Assembly (NCBI GenBank): GCA_022036555.1
Contig: CM039122.1
Location: 6,732,517-6,796,516 of the forward strand
Reading direction: 5' to 3'
DNA from: Microstegium vimineum
Lineage: Eukaryota; Streptophyta; Magnoliopsida; Poales; Poaceae
Length of the DNA stretch: 64,000 nt
Shown one piece after another: positions 1 through 10,134 of the stretch; position 1 is the stretch's first letter, and the number at the start of each line of letters is the position of its first letter. The notes beneath the pieces are model-generated. The model searched no databases, was not told the origin of the DNA, and saw only the letters and a program-made list of their open reading frames with translations. Made by a program: the position numbers and the translations under genes.

Positions 1-830
1 CTGTTACATTTAGGAAGCAGTAATAATTTAATTGTAAAGTCATTGACATTGATAGTACGCACAGTATCCATAATCTCACTGCACAGATATAGAATGTGCG
101 ATAACTACCAAGTGCAAAAGGAAAGTAGCATATGAACGGTAAAATTTTAGATGGATTTACCTTTCCAATGAATCAGGAGGTTTGGATCGAATAAAAACAG
201 AGAACCATCGGAACTGAAAACGAAATCCAAACCTCTGCATTTGGAGATTGACGCAGAGGATCAGCGACGCTTATCATGGATTCCTCCCGCAACCCCAATC
301 AGACACAAACACGACTCGCCACGCTCCCTCCTCCAACTCCGAGACAATGTTTCCCACACAGAAACGGCCGGTGGCTGAATTTCCGTCGCAGAACCACCAA
401 ACCAGCAGAAATCGCGCCGATCAGAACGAGCATCCCAAACCGCACGAATTTGAAACCCCAGCAAACAAGCAGCGAATTCTCCGCTGCAACTACCCACCGC
501 AGCAGGTGATCCGATCGAGACAAGCATAGCAAAGCAACCTGGAGAGCGAAGGTAGGCGAACGGAGCTGGAGCTGGAGCTGGAGCCCCCGCAGAGGCGCTC
601 GCACTCTATCGGTGCCTGTGCGGGGAGGAGAGGAGCCTAGGTTCTGGGGTTCGAAACTTTGGAGCGGCGGTGGTCGGTGAGCGGTGCGCGCCGGGTGGAG
701 GCTTTTCCTCGCGCGACGAGGGCGGCGAGTGGAGTGGCGACACGGCGGCAGCAGGGGTGCGGTCGTCCGGAGCGGCTGTCGGGAGAGAGAGGGAAAAGAA
801 CAGAGCACGCGGTGGGCCGTAAATCGTAGT
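1..830 (-). other. Candidate 5' leader and leader intron of a minus-strand gene running off the left edge
   Basis: Read on the minus strand, this stretch looks like the start of a plant gene. A pyrimidine-rich GC leader (about 830 to 545) with CTCCAG repeats is followed near 535 by an AG/GT junction that could be a splice donor. After it comes a T- and G-rich stretch resembling a 5'-UTR intron. The minus strand ends at the window edge in a TGTAACAG-type sequence that could be an acceptor. No convincing start codon or conserved protein lies inside, so the coding part would be outside the window. The short ORFs here show no recognisable domain. This is inference from composition and motif order; a retrotransposed or captured leader is the main alternative. 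Confidence 0.33.
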
Positions 831-1004
831 CTCTTAACAGGCCCTGGGGACGAGCGATCTCGTTCCTCTCAGGTCTCGGCCTTTTTCAACAATAATGGGC
901 CCAGAACTGGAGTGATCTATATCACCAAAAGTAGAAGGCCGTAAAAGATGGGCTTTAGGTACAATTACTGTAGGCCTCCAGCTAGGAAAAAAGCTCATTT
1001 ATAT
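816..1004 (-). promoter_or_regulatory. Candidate minus-strand promoter with TATA box and GGCCCA elements
   Basis: A TATATAAAT box occurs on the minus strand at 996-1004. Downstream of it on the same strand are GCCCAT-type (about 949), GGGCCCA (about 897) and GGCCCACC (about 816) motifs, just before the pyrimidine-rich leader. GGCCCA (site II) motifs are known in promoters of plant growth-related and translation genes. The arrangement fits a promoter firing leftwards, but no transcript evidence is available. Confidence 0.3.
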
Positions 1005-1010
1005 ACCTCT

Positions 1011-1789
1011 AAAACTGTCGTCTGATCACGGCCCTAGTGCACCACGCCACCATCAGCGATCACACCACAAACTCGGTTAAAGAGTTTTGCAACCTCATCA
1101 AAGAGTGTAGCATTTGGTGCGTGCAAGCGTCATAGCAAGGAGGTTTAGCCTAAACTGCTATGGTGGCTAGAGCACAATGAAGTCTCAACTTATAGCTTTC
1201 TCAAGCTCCTCCAACACCATCTAAATGGCCGCCGAGGGAGTACATACAGGCAAAACAAACCAAAAAATCGTTGAGCAAAAGGACTGCCTCAGCAAAGTGC
1301 ATCAAAGAAATCATGTGCCCTTGACATGTGCGCTATCCATTGCTGACTGTTGCTACGCCTTTCTCTAGTGACTTATCCGATGCCCTGTACTATCTAGAGG
1401 ACGACTGAGTCATCTCTTGGATAGACCTCTAATCTCCGATGACCTTACAGAAAGTACATCGTGCACACTTCCAACTTTGCCTCTTAGTCTGGACCCACTT
1501 GATTTTTCCACTGCCCACACTAGGAAGCTTCGGTGCACTTCTTCAGTTCTCGACTGAGTGTGTTTCATCGCGTCCATTTGTCTTGTCTTGTCTCGTAGTT
1601 TCTTCCTTGTCTTCTATGGTGTTGAAAAGGCTTCTCTTTGATCTTCCTTTGAGATGTTAATAATTGCTTGATCTCCACCTTAGACTACCTCAAGTCCATC
1701 TCTTGCATCCATAAGACTAACTACCTTTTATACTAGCAAATATTGTTAATCGAAATCAGAACGGTCGGGAACGAGAATGAATATGAGAT
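1011..1789. other. Intergenic, nothing recognised
   Basis: AT-balanced anonymous DNA. The only ORFs are short and lack any family signature. I see no terminal repeats, tRNA boxes or microsatellite. Confidence 0.4.
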
Positions 1790-2179
1790 TCAGGAGATAT
1801 GAATAGCAAACCAATTCGTCTCAAGCTCTGAATCTGAAACTCTGAATGCACATAGCACATGGCACTGTCCAGCAAAACAGGAGCAGTTAAACGGTAATGC
1901 TGAGGAGGAGACGTTCCACGCGTCGAACGCACGGCCCATCTCCCTAATCGCCGAGTCGCCCGCGCCCCTCCCCCGGCTTCGCACTCGCACGAGCATGGAC
2001 GCCTCGCGCACTCCGCCCGCCCGCTCTCCCTCGCGGCTCACGCAGATCCGCCGCTCGCGTCCACCGCTCCCCACCAGTCTGCGTGCCCCTCATGCTCCGC
2101 TTTCCTCCCGTGCTCCTTCGCCGCCCTGAAGGCACTCAAAGCCCCTGCCATGGGGATCCGGCGTAAGCGGGCGCAGATC

Positions 2180-2330
2180 GGCCGGATCCGCCAAGAGCAG
2201 GCGTGGATCCCCGTTGAGGTCGGATCCGCCAAAAGGAGGCGTGGATCCACCAGATCCGCCAAGAGCAGGCGTGGATCCGCCATGAGCAGGCCGGATCCGC
2301 CAAGAGCAGGCGTGGATCCCCGTCGAGGTA
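2180..2330. repeat. Imperfect tandem repeat built on GGATCCGCCAAGAGCAGG
   Basis: Four to five imperfect copies of a unit of about 30-38 bp, each containing GGATCCGCCAAGAGCAGG and GCGTGGATCC, stand head to tail. BamHI-like GGATCC sites recur throughout. The repeats make arginine- and serine-rich peptides in every frame, which is a consequence of the repeat and not evidence of a gene. Confidence 0.75.
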
Positions 2331-2957
2331 GGTCACGAGGACCCTTGCATCCTTTCTCTCCTCTCCCCCCTCTTTTTGGCGCTCCATCTCTGATAGTTGC
2401 GTGTTCGTTGTTTTCTTTTCTTTTTTTTGGTTTTTTTTAATCTTGTTTGTTTCAAAAGTTGGATCCATGTTGTTTCAAACTACCAAATCATTTTTGTTTT
2501 CAGTACGCAACATGTGTTGTTTCAAACACGCAAGATCTATGTTTCGAATTCTTAAATCATTTTGTTTCAATAGGCCTACTATGTGTGTTCCAGACACATT
2601 GTGGGGTTTTGTTTCAAATCCCCAAAACTGCATATTGTTGGGTTTTGTTTCAGACACAGTTTGCCATTTGTTTTAATTTTCTTCTGTTCTTGTGTTGTTG
2701 CAACAAATTTATATCAAATCATTTGTTTCTTTTTTTTCTTGTTTCAGATTTGTGTTTGTTTAAGTGTTTCATACGCATGTTTTCCGGTATTTCAACTGTG
2801 TCAGAATGTATGTTACAAATATTCTATTTGGATGTTTCAAATTTAGATCTGGTGTTACAGCTAAGGTTACAGACGTAAGTTTCATGTGTTATTAGATATA
2901 TGTTGCAAGTGTTGTTTTCTGATGTTTCAAAATTAGATTGGTTTATCGTATTTCTAT

Positions 2958-3033
2958 CATGAATCACAATAAAAATTCATTTTCTGGTGTTTTTTCATGA
3001 ATCACAATAAAAATCCATTTTCTGGTGTTTTTT
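2958..3033. repeat. Two tandem copies of a 38-bp unit
   Basis: The segment starting CATGAATCACAATAAAAA and ending in a T-run occurs twice back to back (2958-2995 and 2996-about 3033) with one internal substitution. It is a simple local duplication inside the T-rich block. Confidence 0.8.
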
Positions 3034-3611
3034 TTTAATTTTTCGTTTTTTTTGTTTGTTTCAGAGGGGCACGACGGCCATGTTGAGCGACGGCGGCGGA
3101 TCCAGTCGGAGGAGCAGGGCCGCGCAGAGGGGGATGGGGGTGTCGCGGCAGGGGAGATGACCGCGTGTCTCCGTGTGTGTGTTGGGATGGGCGGTTGTGT
3201 GTCCCGTACGGTGGGAGGGGTTGCGGGCCGTGCGGTGGGAGGGGGTTGCGACCCGTACTGGACCACCCGAATGTCCGTTCTATGGTAGAACGTTCGTTCG
3301 GCAGCAACTCTCTTATTTATTCACTTTATTTGGGTTGGACGCTGGCACATCGATCCACACCGCACATATTCTCTATATGGGCCATCGCCGTGGCCTGTTA
3401 ACCCGCCGCTAGCACAGCATGCAAGTGGTTTGATCCCCCGAACCCGGCCCAGACGCTGGTAGAACACGATGGTACTGCAAGTCTGCGGCGTCCGCGTTTG
3501 GTTAATGGAACGGCGAACCGCCGAATGCCGGATGCCGTAGGCGCCTTACACGCAGTGAATCAGCAGCGATGCGACGCCAGACACCATGGACGCCAGTGCG
3601 TTGAGGCACAC

Positions 3612-4072
3612 TAAAGTTTTCCAAACGGGCCACGTTAAACGGGCCCGCACGGGCCCGATCCGAAAAAGCACGACCCAAGTACGACCCTAGCCCGGCCTAG
3701 CCATGCCCGTGCCTGGCCTGACCTGTAGCCGTGCCCGTGCCTGGGCTGAGAAGTCGGCACGTAGTGCCGGCACGGGCACGGCCCGGTCTAGCAGGCGGCA
3801 TGTCTCGACATGGAAAGAGCACGGCTGACACGGCTCGGCACGTCTCGGCACGGGGCTTGGCTTGGGGCTCAGCACGGCTGGCATAGCTCGACACGGATGG
3901 CACAAGGCTCGGCACGCTGGCACGGCTGGCAAGGTTTAGGGCCGTGCCAGTGCCTAGACTTCGGCATGGTGGCACGCCCCGGCACGGCACGGCTAATAAA
4001 CCGTGCCTGCCGTGCCGTGCCCAGGCGGGCTAGGGCCGGGGCATGTCGTGCCGGCCCGTTTGGAATACTTTA
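3612..4072. mobile_element. Non-autonomous hAT element (MITE), 461 bp, with 8-bp TSD
   Basis: The left end is TAAAGTTTTCCAAACGGGCC (3612-3631) and the right end, read inverted, is TAAAGTATTCCAAACGGGCC: 19 of 20 bases match. A perfect 8-bp direct repeat AGGCACAC flanks it (3604-3611 and 4073-4080). An 8-bp TSD and a TIR beginning TAAAG fit the hAT superfamily (Tam3 TIRs begin similarly). The interior has no transposase; it is a degenerate array of GGCACGGC and GGGCCCG motifs. A related GC-rich stretch lies at 62160-62740. Confidence 0.88.
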
Positions 4073-4148
4073 AGGCACACGACCACGGGAAGCATCGGCG
4101 CCGACCAGTCGGCTGCAATCATCCGGTCGACACCCCCTTCCCCCCTAT

Positions 4149-4427
4149 TGTGAATGACGGCGGATATACGGCGAAGAACACAAGATCAAACCACAGCGAG
4201 ACACAAGATTTAACGTGGAAAACCCCTCCAATGCGAAGGGGAAAAACCACGGCCGCTAGCCAGCAAACACTCCTCACTATTATCAAGAGTCGGTTACAAC
4301 ACCGTGTGGCGGCTTAGAAGAATAATGAATGACTTGGTGTCGGTGGAACCCTAGCGACGGGCCTCCGCTTCGCTCCGTCAGAAGTCCGGCCTTTATCTTG
4401 GACTATTAATTTGGAACATATTCAACA
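4149..4427 (-). repeat. 3' LTR of the Tork-like element, with adjoining polypurine tract
   Basis: On the minus strand the LTR begins TGTTGAATATGTTCC at 4427, directly after the purine tract CAAGGTGGAGTT (about 4428-4440), the usual copia priming site for plus-strand synthesis. About 85 bp of the same LTR recur at 6783-6869, and a diverged solo copy lies at 60160-60447. The 4149 end is a best guess. Confidence 0.75.
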
Positions 4428-4526
4428 AACTCCACCTTGAGACAAATTCACCTTGTAGCATAAATCAACACTTTCATCCTGATCATAACAAAGAAAAATA
4501 TCACTGGCGCCAAATAGCCTCTGGAG

Positions 4527-5930
4527 CTAATCTACTAAACCAACTAAGCTTAAGCACAGCTCAAACTTAGCAACAGGAACAGGTTTAGTCGTCATATCAG
4601 CAGGATTATCATGAGTACTGATCTTGCGTACCTTTAACTTACCATCATCGATCACATCACGAACAAAATGATACTTGATGTCAATATGTTTAGTCTTCTC
4701 ATGAAACATCTGATCTTTGGTAAGGTAAATGACACTTTGACTGTCACAGAATAAATTAATGCAATCATCAACTCCACATAGCTCAGCGTACAAACCTTTC
4801 AACCAAATTAATTCCTTGCACGCCTCCGTAACAACCATATATTCTGCTTCAGTAGTAGACAAAGCAACAACAGACTGCAATGTAGCCCTCCAACTCACAG
4901 CACAACTGCGAACTGTAAACATATAACCAGTAAGAGACCTTCGCCTGTCCAGACCAACAGCATTGTCAGAATCCACATAACCAATAACTCCTTGTTCAGT
5001 TCTGCCAAACTTTAAACAAGAATCTGTTGTGCCTCTGAGGTATCTGAAAATCCACTGAACTGCCCTCTAATGTTCTTTACCAGGATTAGACATATATCTA
5101 CTAATCAAACTCATAGCATATGACAAATCTGGACGAGAGCAAACTATGGCATACATCAAAGACCCAACTGCACTGGAATAAGGAACTCTTGACATGTATT
5201 CAATATTTGCATCTATACTAGGACACTGTGTAGCTGACAATTTAAAATGAGATGCAATAGGAGTACTAACAGACTTTGCATCATGCATGTTGAAACGCTG
5301 AAGAACTTTCTTAATATAATTTTGTTGACTAAGAAATAACAAACCAGATTTTCTGTCTCTAGTAATTTCTATAACGAGTATTTTCTTAGCAGCACCAAGA
5401 TCTTTCATGTCGAACTCACTACTCAATAATTTCTTCAATTTAGTGATTTCAACTTTACTCTTGGCAGCAATCAGCATATCATCAACATATAACAACAAGT
5501 ATATAGGTGATCCATTAACATGCTTAATGTAAATACAACTATCATATTTTGACCTTTTAAAACTATGCGACAGCATAAATGAATCAAATTTTTTATTCCA
5601 CTGACGAGGGGACTGCTTCAAACCATACAAGGACATTTTCAGTTTGCAAATCAACTTCTCCTTGTTAGGCACAATGAACCCTTCTGGCTGGTCCATATAT
5701 ATATCCTCCTCAATCACTCCAGGCAAAAACGCAGTCTTCACATCTAACTGCTCAAGCTCAAGATCATGTGAAGCAAAAATACTAAAAAATGTGCGAATAG
5801 TACTGTGCTTTACAACTGGAGAGAACACATCATTGTAGTCAATACCGGGAATTTGATTGTAGTCTTTTGCTACTAACCTTGCCTTAAACTTTGGAGGCTC
5901 GCTTGTAGTTAAACCCTCCTTTTTCTTGAA
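4527..5930 (-). pseudogene. Copia reverse transcriptase and RNase H, decayed
   Basis: This encodes the C-terminal half of a copia polyprotein, which copies element RNA into DNA. RT spans about 5930-5067 with LDVKTAFLPG, YGLKQSPRQW and the catalytic YVDDMLIA. RNase H spans about 4976-4527 with VDSDNAVGLDRRRSLTGY, STTEAEYM and KHIDIKYHFVRD. The two parts share a frame but an in-frame stop at 5067-5069 separates them. The start of RT (about 5829-5930) is in another frame. The element cannot make a functional polyprotein. Confidence 0.9.
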
Positions 5931-6396
5931 GACTCATTTGCAGCGAACGGTCTTAGCAAAGGTACAACCTCCCATGTGTTGTTCTTCTCGAGAGACTGCA
6001 TCTCATCATGCATAACTGAGATCCACTTCTCACGTTCTCCACAATCAACAGCTTCAGTATAGGTTGCTGACTCATGAATATTCTCCACCTGTTCAGCACA
6101 ACTCAAAGTATAGTAAGTCAAATTACACTCTTTAAAAAGACGGGCTGGAGGTCCACAACCCCTATTTGACCTGCGATGAGCAATAGGTAAATCCTCCTGT
6201 GACTGCAAAATAAGAGGTGAGTGTTACTGAACATCATAATGAGTATCAACATCAACAACTTCATCATCATGAGTATCAACTGGCTCCACCTGCACACCAG
6301 CCTCATCATCATCATGCTCCACCTGCACGCTGATATACTGAAACTCTTTTCCAAAATTCTTTGAAACATGATCTGAGGACAATCTGTCATTAAACA

Positions 6397-6762
6397 TCAT
6401 AGATTCATTGAAAACAACACTCCTACTCGTGAAAGTCTTTCCTGTTTCGGGATTCCATAATTTATATCCTTTAACTCCCGAACCATAACAAGAAAAAGAT
6501 ATTTAATAGCTCTAGTCTCTAATTTTCCATTATCAACATAAGCATAAGCAGTGTAGCCAAAAACTTTCAACTGTGAATAATCTGCAGGTATATCAGACCA
6601 TACCTCAACGGGAGTTTTCTTATTAAGTGCAATAGAAGACGACATGTTTATCAAGTAACATGCGGTGTTAGCTGCTTCAGCCCAAAAACGCTTGCTCATC
6701 CTTGCATTGGACAGCATGCAACGAGCCTTTGAGATGATGGTTTTGTTCATACGTTCGGTCAC
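6397..6762 (-). pseudogene. Copia integrase fragment
   Basis: This is the C-terminal side of the integrase core, the enzyme that inserts the cDNA. It opens at ERMNKTIISKARCMLSNARM, which in copia integrases follows the last catalytic glutamate region, and continues through FWAEAANTACYLINM and LKVFGYTAYAY. The zinc-binding domain and first catalytic aspartates are absent, because the sequence joins LTR DNA at about 6765-6783. Downstream to 5930 the linker is out of frame, with acidic and serine-rich remnants. Confidence 0.85.
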
Positions 6763-6782
6763 ACCATTCCGCTACGCTCTGG

Positions 6783-6869
6783 CCCAAGCCTACCGGCGAC
6801 GGGCCTCCGCTTCGCTCCGTCAGAAGTCCGCCTTTTATCTTAGACTGTTAATTTGGAACATATTCAACA
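6783..6869 (-). repeat. Remnant of the 5' LTR of the Tork-like element
   Basis: The segment CGACGGGCCTCCGCTTCGCT to GGAACATATTCAACA matches the U3 end of the LTR at about 4340-4427 with few changes. Only the outer about 87 bp of the 5' LTR survive; the rest of the LTR, gag and protease were lost in one deletion that fused LTR to integrase. Confidence 0.8.
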
Positions 6870-7739
6870 CCCTCTGTGCCCACGCGCTTTGAACCTTGTT
6901 CCGCTTCTTCATTTTTGGTCCAGTTCTGTTTCAGCCCATTAGCGTGGGATCCTGTGTGACTTTGTTTTTTTTCCCTTTCCTTTCTTTTTCTTTTTCTTTT
7001 TCTTTTTTCTTTTTTACTAGTGAAAATGCACGTGCGCTGCACGTGTTTATGTCATGATTTCTCATGCATTGCGATAATTTTTTTTGTATAAGGATACCCG
7101 CAATGCCTAGCTCACAAGCTAACTCTAAACATTTTTCTCATATTTTAATTGAAGAGAGAGAAAGGCTAACTCTTAGCCAGGATAAGCATTTGATTACATA
7201 TGTAGTAGATGGTCTCTGATGTACAATGAGGCAAGAAAAAACTATAAATCCTTCAATATTTTAACAGAACTACTCCACTGATACTGAAGCAATCTCAAGT
7301 AGGTTTTCTACATTGTAGCCTTTATTTCAGATAACAATAGTTCGGGTAGCCTAAACTGATGTAACATTGCCTCCATCTGATCCATATCCACTCCAAGTCA
7401 ACATAAACATGAGTTAAAAGTAGGTTTCAAAAGAATTCCTTACTCAGTTTCACATTTCTTCTTTTATGCAAAAATATTTAGCTAGGTCATACCTGCAAGA
7501 CCAAGAACGTTACATTCTTGTGTAGATTCCAAAGGTTCTTTTTAATGTTAGACTCCAAATATAATAAGGGTATTGTGTGGAGATTTAAGCAAGGATATAA
7601 ATTGTAGTTCAATCACTAAGGAACTCTTTTTATTTACATTCGAGTAAACCAACCGGGATAAAGACCTTTTTTGTCTCGGACGCAAACTTCGCCGAAACTA
7701 TAGCCAGTTTTGCAGATCGGCCAAATGTCTGTTCTATAG
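6870..7739. other. Intergenic with pyrimidine tract at 6955-7018
   Basis: A T- and C-only tract (TTTCTTTTTC units) occupies about 6963-7018. It is followed by an ACTAGTGAAAATGCACGTGCG motif, a sequence often seen at one end of grass DNA transposons, but no matching inverted partner was found. The remainder is AT-rich with no coding signal. Confidence 0.5.
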
Positions 7740-7741
7740 TA

Positions 7742-8077
7742 CTCCCTTCGTATCATAAATAGAGGTCGTTCTGGAGTTGGGGAGGAGTTGAGAAGTAGAT
7801 GTCGTTCGACTGCATGAAAGCTAGTTTGGACGCCGGCTACCCCTGACGCTTGGGCTCCCGTGCACGCCATCGAGTGAAAGCTGTGACCGCGCCAACGCTT
7901 GGGCTCTCGTAGCCTCGGGCCACGTAATGATTATCAAATGGACTACAAAGTGATGTTGTATAAATACCACTCGCGTCCTATTTAATAACGGTAAAGAAGG
8001 AAAATTATCCCCTAATTAATCACTCCTTGTATGCACAATACTGTCTAAAATGACCTCTATTTAGGATACCGAGGGAG
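7742..8077. mobile_element. Stowaway MITE (Tc1/mariner type)
   Basis: The left end CTCCCTTCGTATCATAAATA and the inverted right end CTCCCTCGGTATCCTAAATA continue together into AGAGGTC, giving a TIR of about 26 bp with four mismatches. The flanking dinucleotide TA on both sides (7740-7741 and 8078-8079) is the mariner-type TSD. The CTCCCT start is diagnostic of Stowaway in grasses. The 336-bp interior has no transposase; it is mobilised in trans by mariner transposases. Confidence 0.9.
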
Positions 8078-8699
8078 TAGTGTAGAAATGTAAAAAACAA
8101 TCTAGCTTTGTTCTAAATTATTTTTTTAGCTTGAACTACCATGTAAAAAAATCATACATATTAGTCTCCGGATACTATACGGTAGTTAATGTGATGAACC
8201 GCTCATCCTACTATACCTCTCCACCTTATCTATTCTAAAGGGCAGGTTCCACATTCCATTTGAAGAAGTTGAAGTTGCAGAATTTTCATGCTCAGATTTA
8301 AGAATCATGCATACTGAGTTACTGACAATAATTTGTAGAATTCTATTTCAGGGAATTTCACATCTCCATGCACAGACGTAGCACAAATTTTAGAGCATCC
8401 GACGATTCGGGGAGAGGTTGAAGTTGAACGCTGACAAGCGCGTACCTATGCGCACCAGCGGCGACGGCACACAATCAAGCCGAGGAGTTGGCAATGCCGG
8501 CGCAGGGTTCTGGGATGATGTCAAGCGTCCGCAGGAGACGTCCATGGTCACTCTATCTGGATAGTGGAATTCCACAATCCAAAAATGGATCAGTGGTAGT
8601 CTAGAAAACCACCAAGCAATCTCATTATGCATCTGGATTGGCATCTGCCCAATGATACAATCATATGGTTTCCAATTCACCAAATTTTCACAGTACTTA
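8078..8699. other. Intergenic, nothing recognised
   Basis: AT-rich DNA with a short GC-rich patch near 8440-8540. No terminal repeat, conserved ORF or RNA gene is visible. Confidence 0.4.
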
Positions 8700-9252
8700 G
8701 TACCTTATGACCATATATTTGTAATTCACCAAATCATCTTGGCATCGAAAAATACGTTCGAATGTGTCAAATTTGAAATTCAAATTTTTGTAAATGATCT
8801 TGGATGAAAAAACTTCCTACATAAAAGTTGTAGGTCTAGAAAAGTTATGAAACTTTGTAATTCACAACTTTTTCATTTGAATTCGTTTAGTGGCTCAAAC
8901 AATCAATTTACACTCGGTTTAGTATAGAATATGAGAAAGTACTACCGAATCTAGACACAAGTGATAGATGGGTGGAGTGGTAGAGGAGGTATTGCGCAAG
9001 GCTGAGTCCCAGGTTCGAATCCCCCCGGTGGAGCATGTCTTCCGAACCGCCGCTATAGTACTCCTCCTAGTATTTAAATCTTTTTTTTCTATTTTTAAAA
9101 CACGATTTTTGGACAAATATTTCTACAGGCAGTTCACAAGCAACCGCCAGTAGAAATCGTCCATTTCTACTGGCCTTTCACACAGGCGGTTCGGAAAAAC
9201 GCCAATAGAAATGGCTTCCGAACCGCCGCTATAGTACTGCTTTGTACTAGTG
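8700..9252. mobile_element. CACTA transposon end fragment
   Basis: Read from 9252 leftwards the sequence begins CACTAGTACAAAGCAGTAC, a CACTA terminus, followed by subterminal TTCTACTGGCGG and GGCGGTTCGG repeats on both strands, as in En/Spm-like elements. The block AACCGCCGCTATAGTACT occurs twice (about 9045-9062 and 9219-9236). The AT-rich part to the left (AAAAGTTGTAG, CAACTTTTTCAT) is typical of grass CACTA interiors. The opposite terminus and TSD were not found, so the left limit is a guess. It cuts the LINE at 9253. Confidence 0.65.
8972..9028 (+). other. tRNA-like promoter boxes inside the CACTA end
   Basis: A perfect B box GGTTCGAATCC (9012-9022) lies about 33 bp downstream of an A-box-like TGGTAGAGGAGG (8978-8989). 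The spacing and motifs mimic an internal RNA polymerase III promoter. The sequence cannot fold into a normal cloverleaf with a paired acceptor stem, so it is not a tRNA gene. It may be a SINE head caught in the element. Confidence 0.45.
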
Positions 9253-10134
9253 TTCGATCCATAGATCGGCGGTGCGCTTGATGGCGGCGAGTAAGTGCGC
9301 GGTCGAGGTTGCCTCACCCCGGAAGCAGCGCGCATTTCTCTCTTTCCAAACTTCCCAGGCCACCGGGACGAACAGCGTGTCTGCTCCTTTCCTCTTGTCT
9401 CCATGCCATCTACTCCTCCAGCGATCCCACCATGAGAGAAGGGATGGGTCGCCGACCTGTGCGGCATTTGCTTCGAGCGCCACTAGGATGTTCCACCAAA
9501 TCTGACGCGAGAAGGCACAACCAGCGATGATGTGGTCGATTGTCTCTGGTTCTTGGTCGCAGAGGTAGCAATTGTCATTCGCCACCAGTCCATGTCGCTT
9601 TCTTCTGTCTGCGGTCCAGTGCCTCCCCCTGAGGGCCAGCCATAGGAAAAAACACACCCGCAGAGGCGCCCATGTCGCCCAAACTCTCGCACATCCCGGG
9701 ACAGGGTGCGAGCCAAGGTGTAGCGCCCTGCAAGCTGATTTGGAGGAGTAGCTTCCGTCCGGCGTCCACCTCCAAATGATTTTGTCTTCTCCTTCTCCAA
9801 GGGTGATTTCCGTGACCAAATCCCATAGTATGAGGTACTGTGTTGTTGCTGCCACGGTCACCCCGCCCTAGATCTAGTCGACCCAGTCGTTTCCATCAAG
9901 GCCGGCGGCGACGGTGGTTCTCCGAATGTTAGCGCGGCTGACGTACTGCAGCAGTAGGGGCGCGATGTCGCGGAATGCTCGGCCGAGAATCCAGCTCCTG
10001 GTCCAGAAAAGGGTGGTTCGGTCGTTCCCTAAGCGTGTGTAGGTGGACGCACGGAAGAAGGCGTGCACGTCTACCGACACGTGTATGGGTAGGCCGGCCC
10101 AAGCCCGAGTGGTGTCCGCGTGCTGCAACCAAAG
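9253..10134 (-). pseudogene. LINE ORF2, 3' part with zinc-binding region
   Basis: This is the C-terminal end of a plant L1-type LINE polyprotein. About 10130-9874 carries the linker typical of these elements (FWTRSWILGRAF, then IAPLLLQYV). From 9861 comes the zf-RVT domain: WRWTPDGSYSSKSACRAL, then CYLCDQEPETIDHIIAGC with its C-x2-C-x7-H-x4-C metal ligands. A frameshift or stop separates the two ORFs near 9865. The CACTA end truncates it at 9253. It continues across the Sirevirus insertion into 24005-25715; the reading context is continuous when the insert and one TSD copy are removed. Confidence 0.9.

Larger units (their letters stand above)
1790..3300. other. Composite GC-rich and T-rich block, possibly captured gene pieces
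   Basis: A GC-rich segment (about 1910-2340) is followed by about 650 bp of T-rich DNA full of GTTTCAAA and TGTTTC motifs. A GTTTGTTTCAG/AGGGGC junction at about 3064 opens a second GC-rich segment that reaches 3290. The alternation resembles exon, intron, exon on the plus strand, as in gene fragments carried by grass MULEs. No protein family is recognisable and no terminal inverted repeats were found, so this is only a description. Confidence 0.25.
4149..6869 (-). mobile_element. Internally deleted Ty1/copia retrotransposon, Tork-like, minus strand
   Basis: On the minus strand the element runs from a partial 5' LTR (6869 to about 6783), straight into the integrase core, then RT and RNase H, then a purine-rich tract, to a 3' LTR (4427 to about 4149). 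Gag, protease and the N-terminal part of integrase are missing. Order integrase before RT defines copia. The RT motif YVDDMLIA and the integrase style fit the Tork/TAR group (inference). The left boundary is approximate; I could not fix a perfect TSD. Confidence 0.8.

Noticed and set aside
2401..2878. Phe/Cys-rich ORF in T-rich DNA
   Set aside because: Translation of repeated TTTGTTTC motifs; looks like intron or repeat DNA.
8972..9028. A second tRNA gene
   Set aside because: The B box is perfect but no acceptor stem or anticodon arm can be formed.
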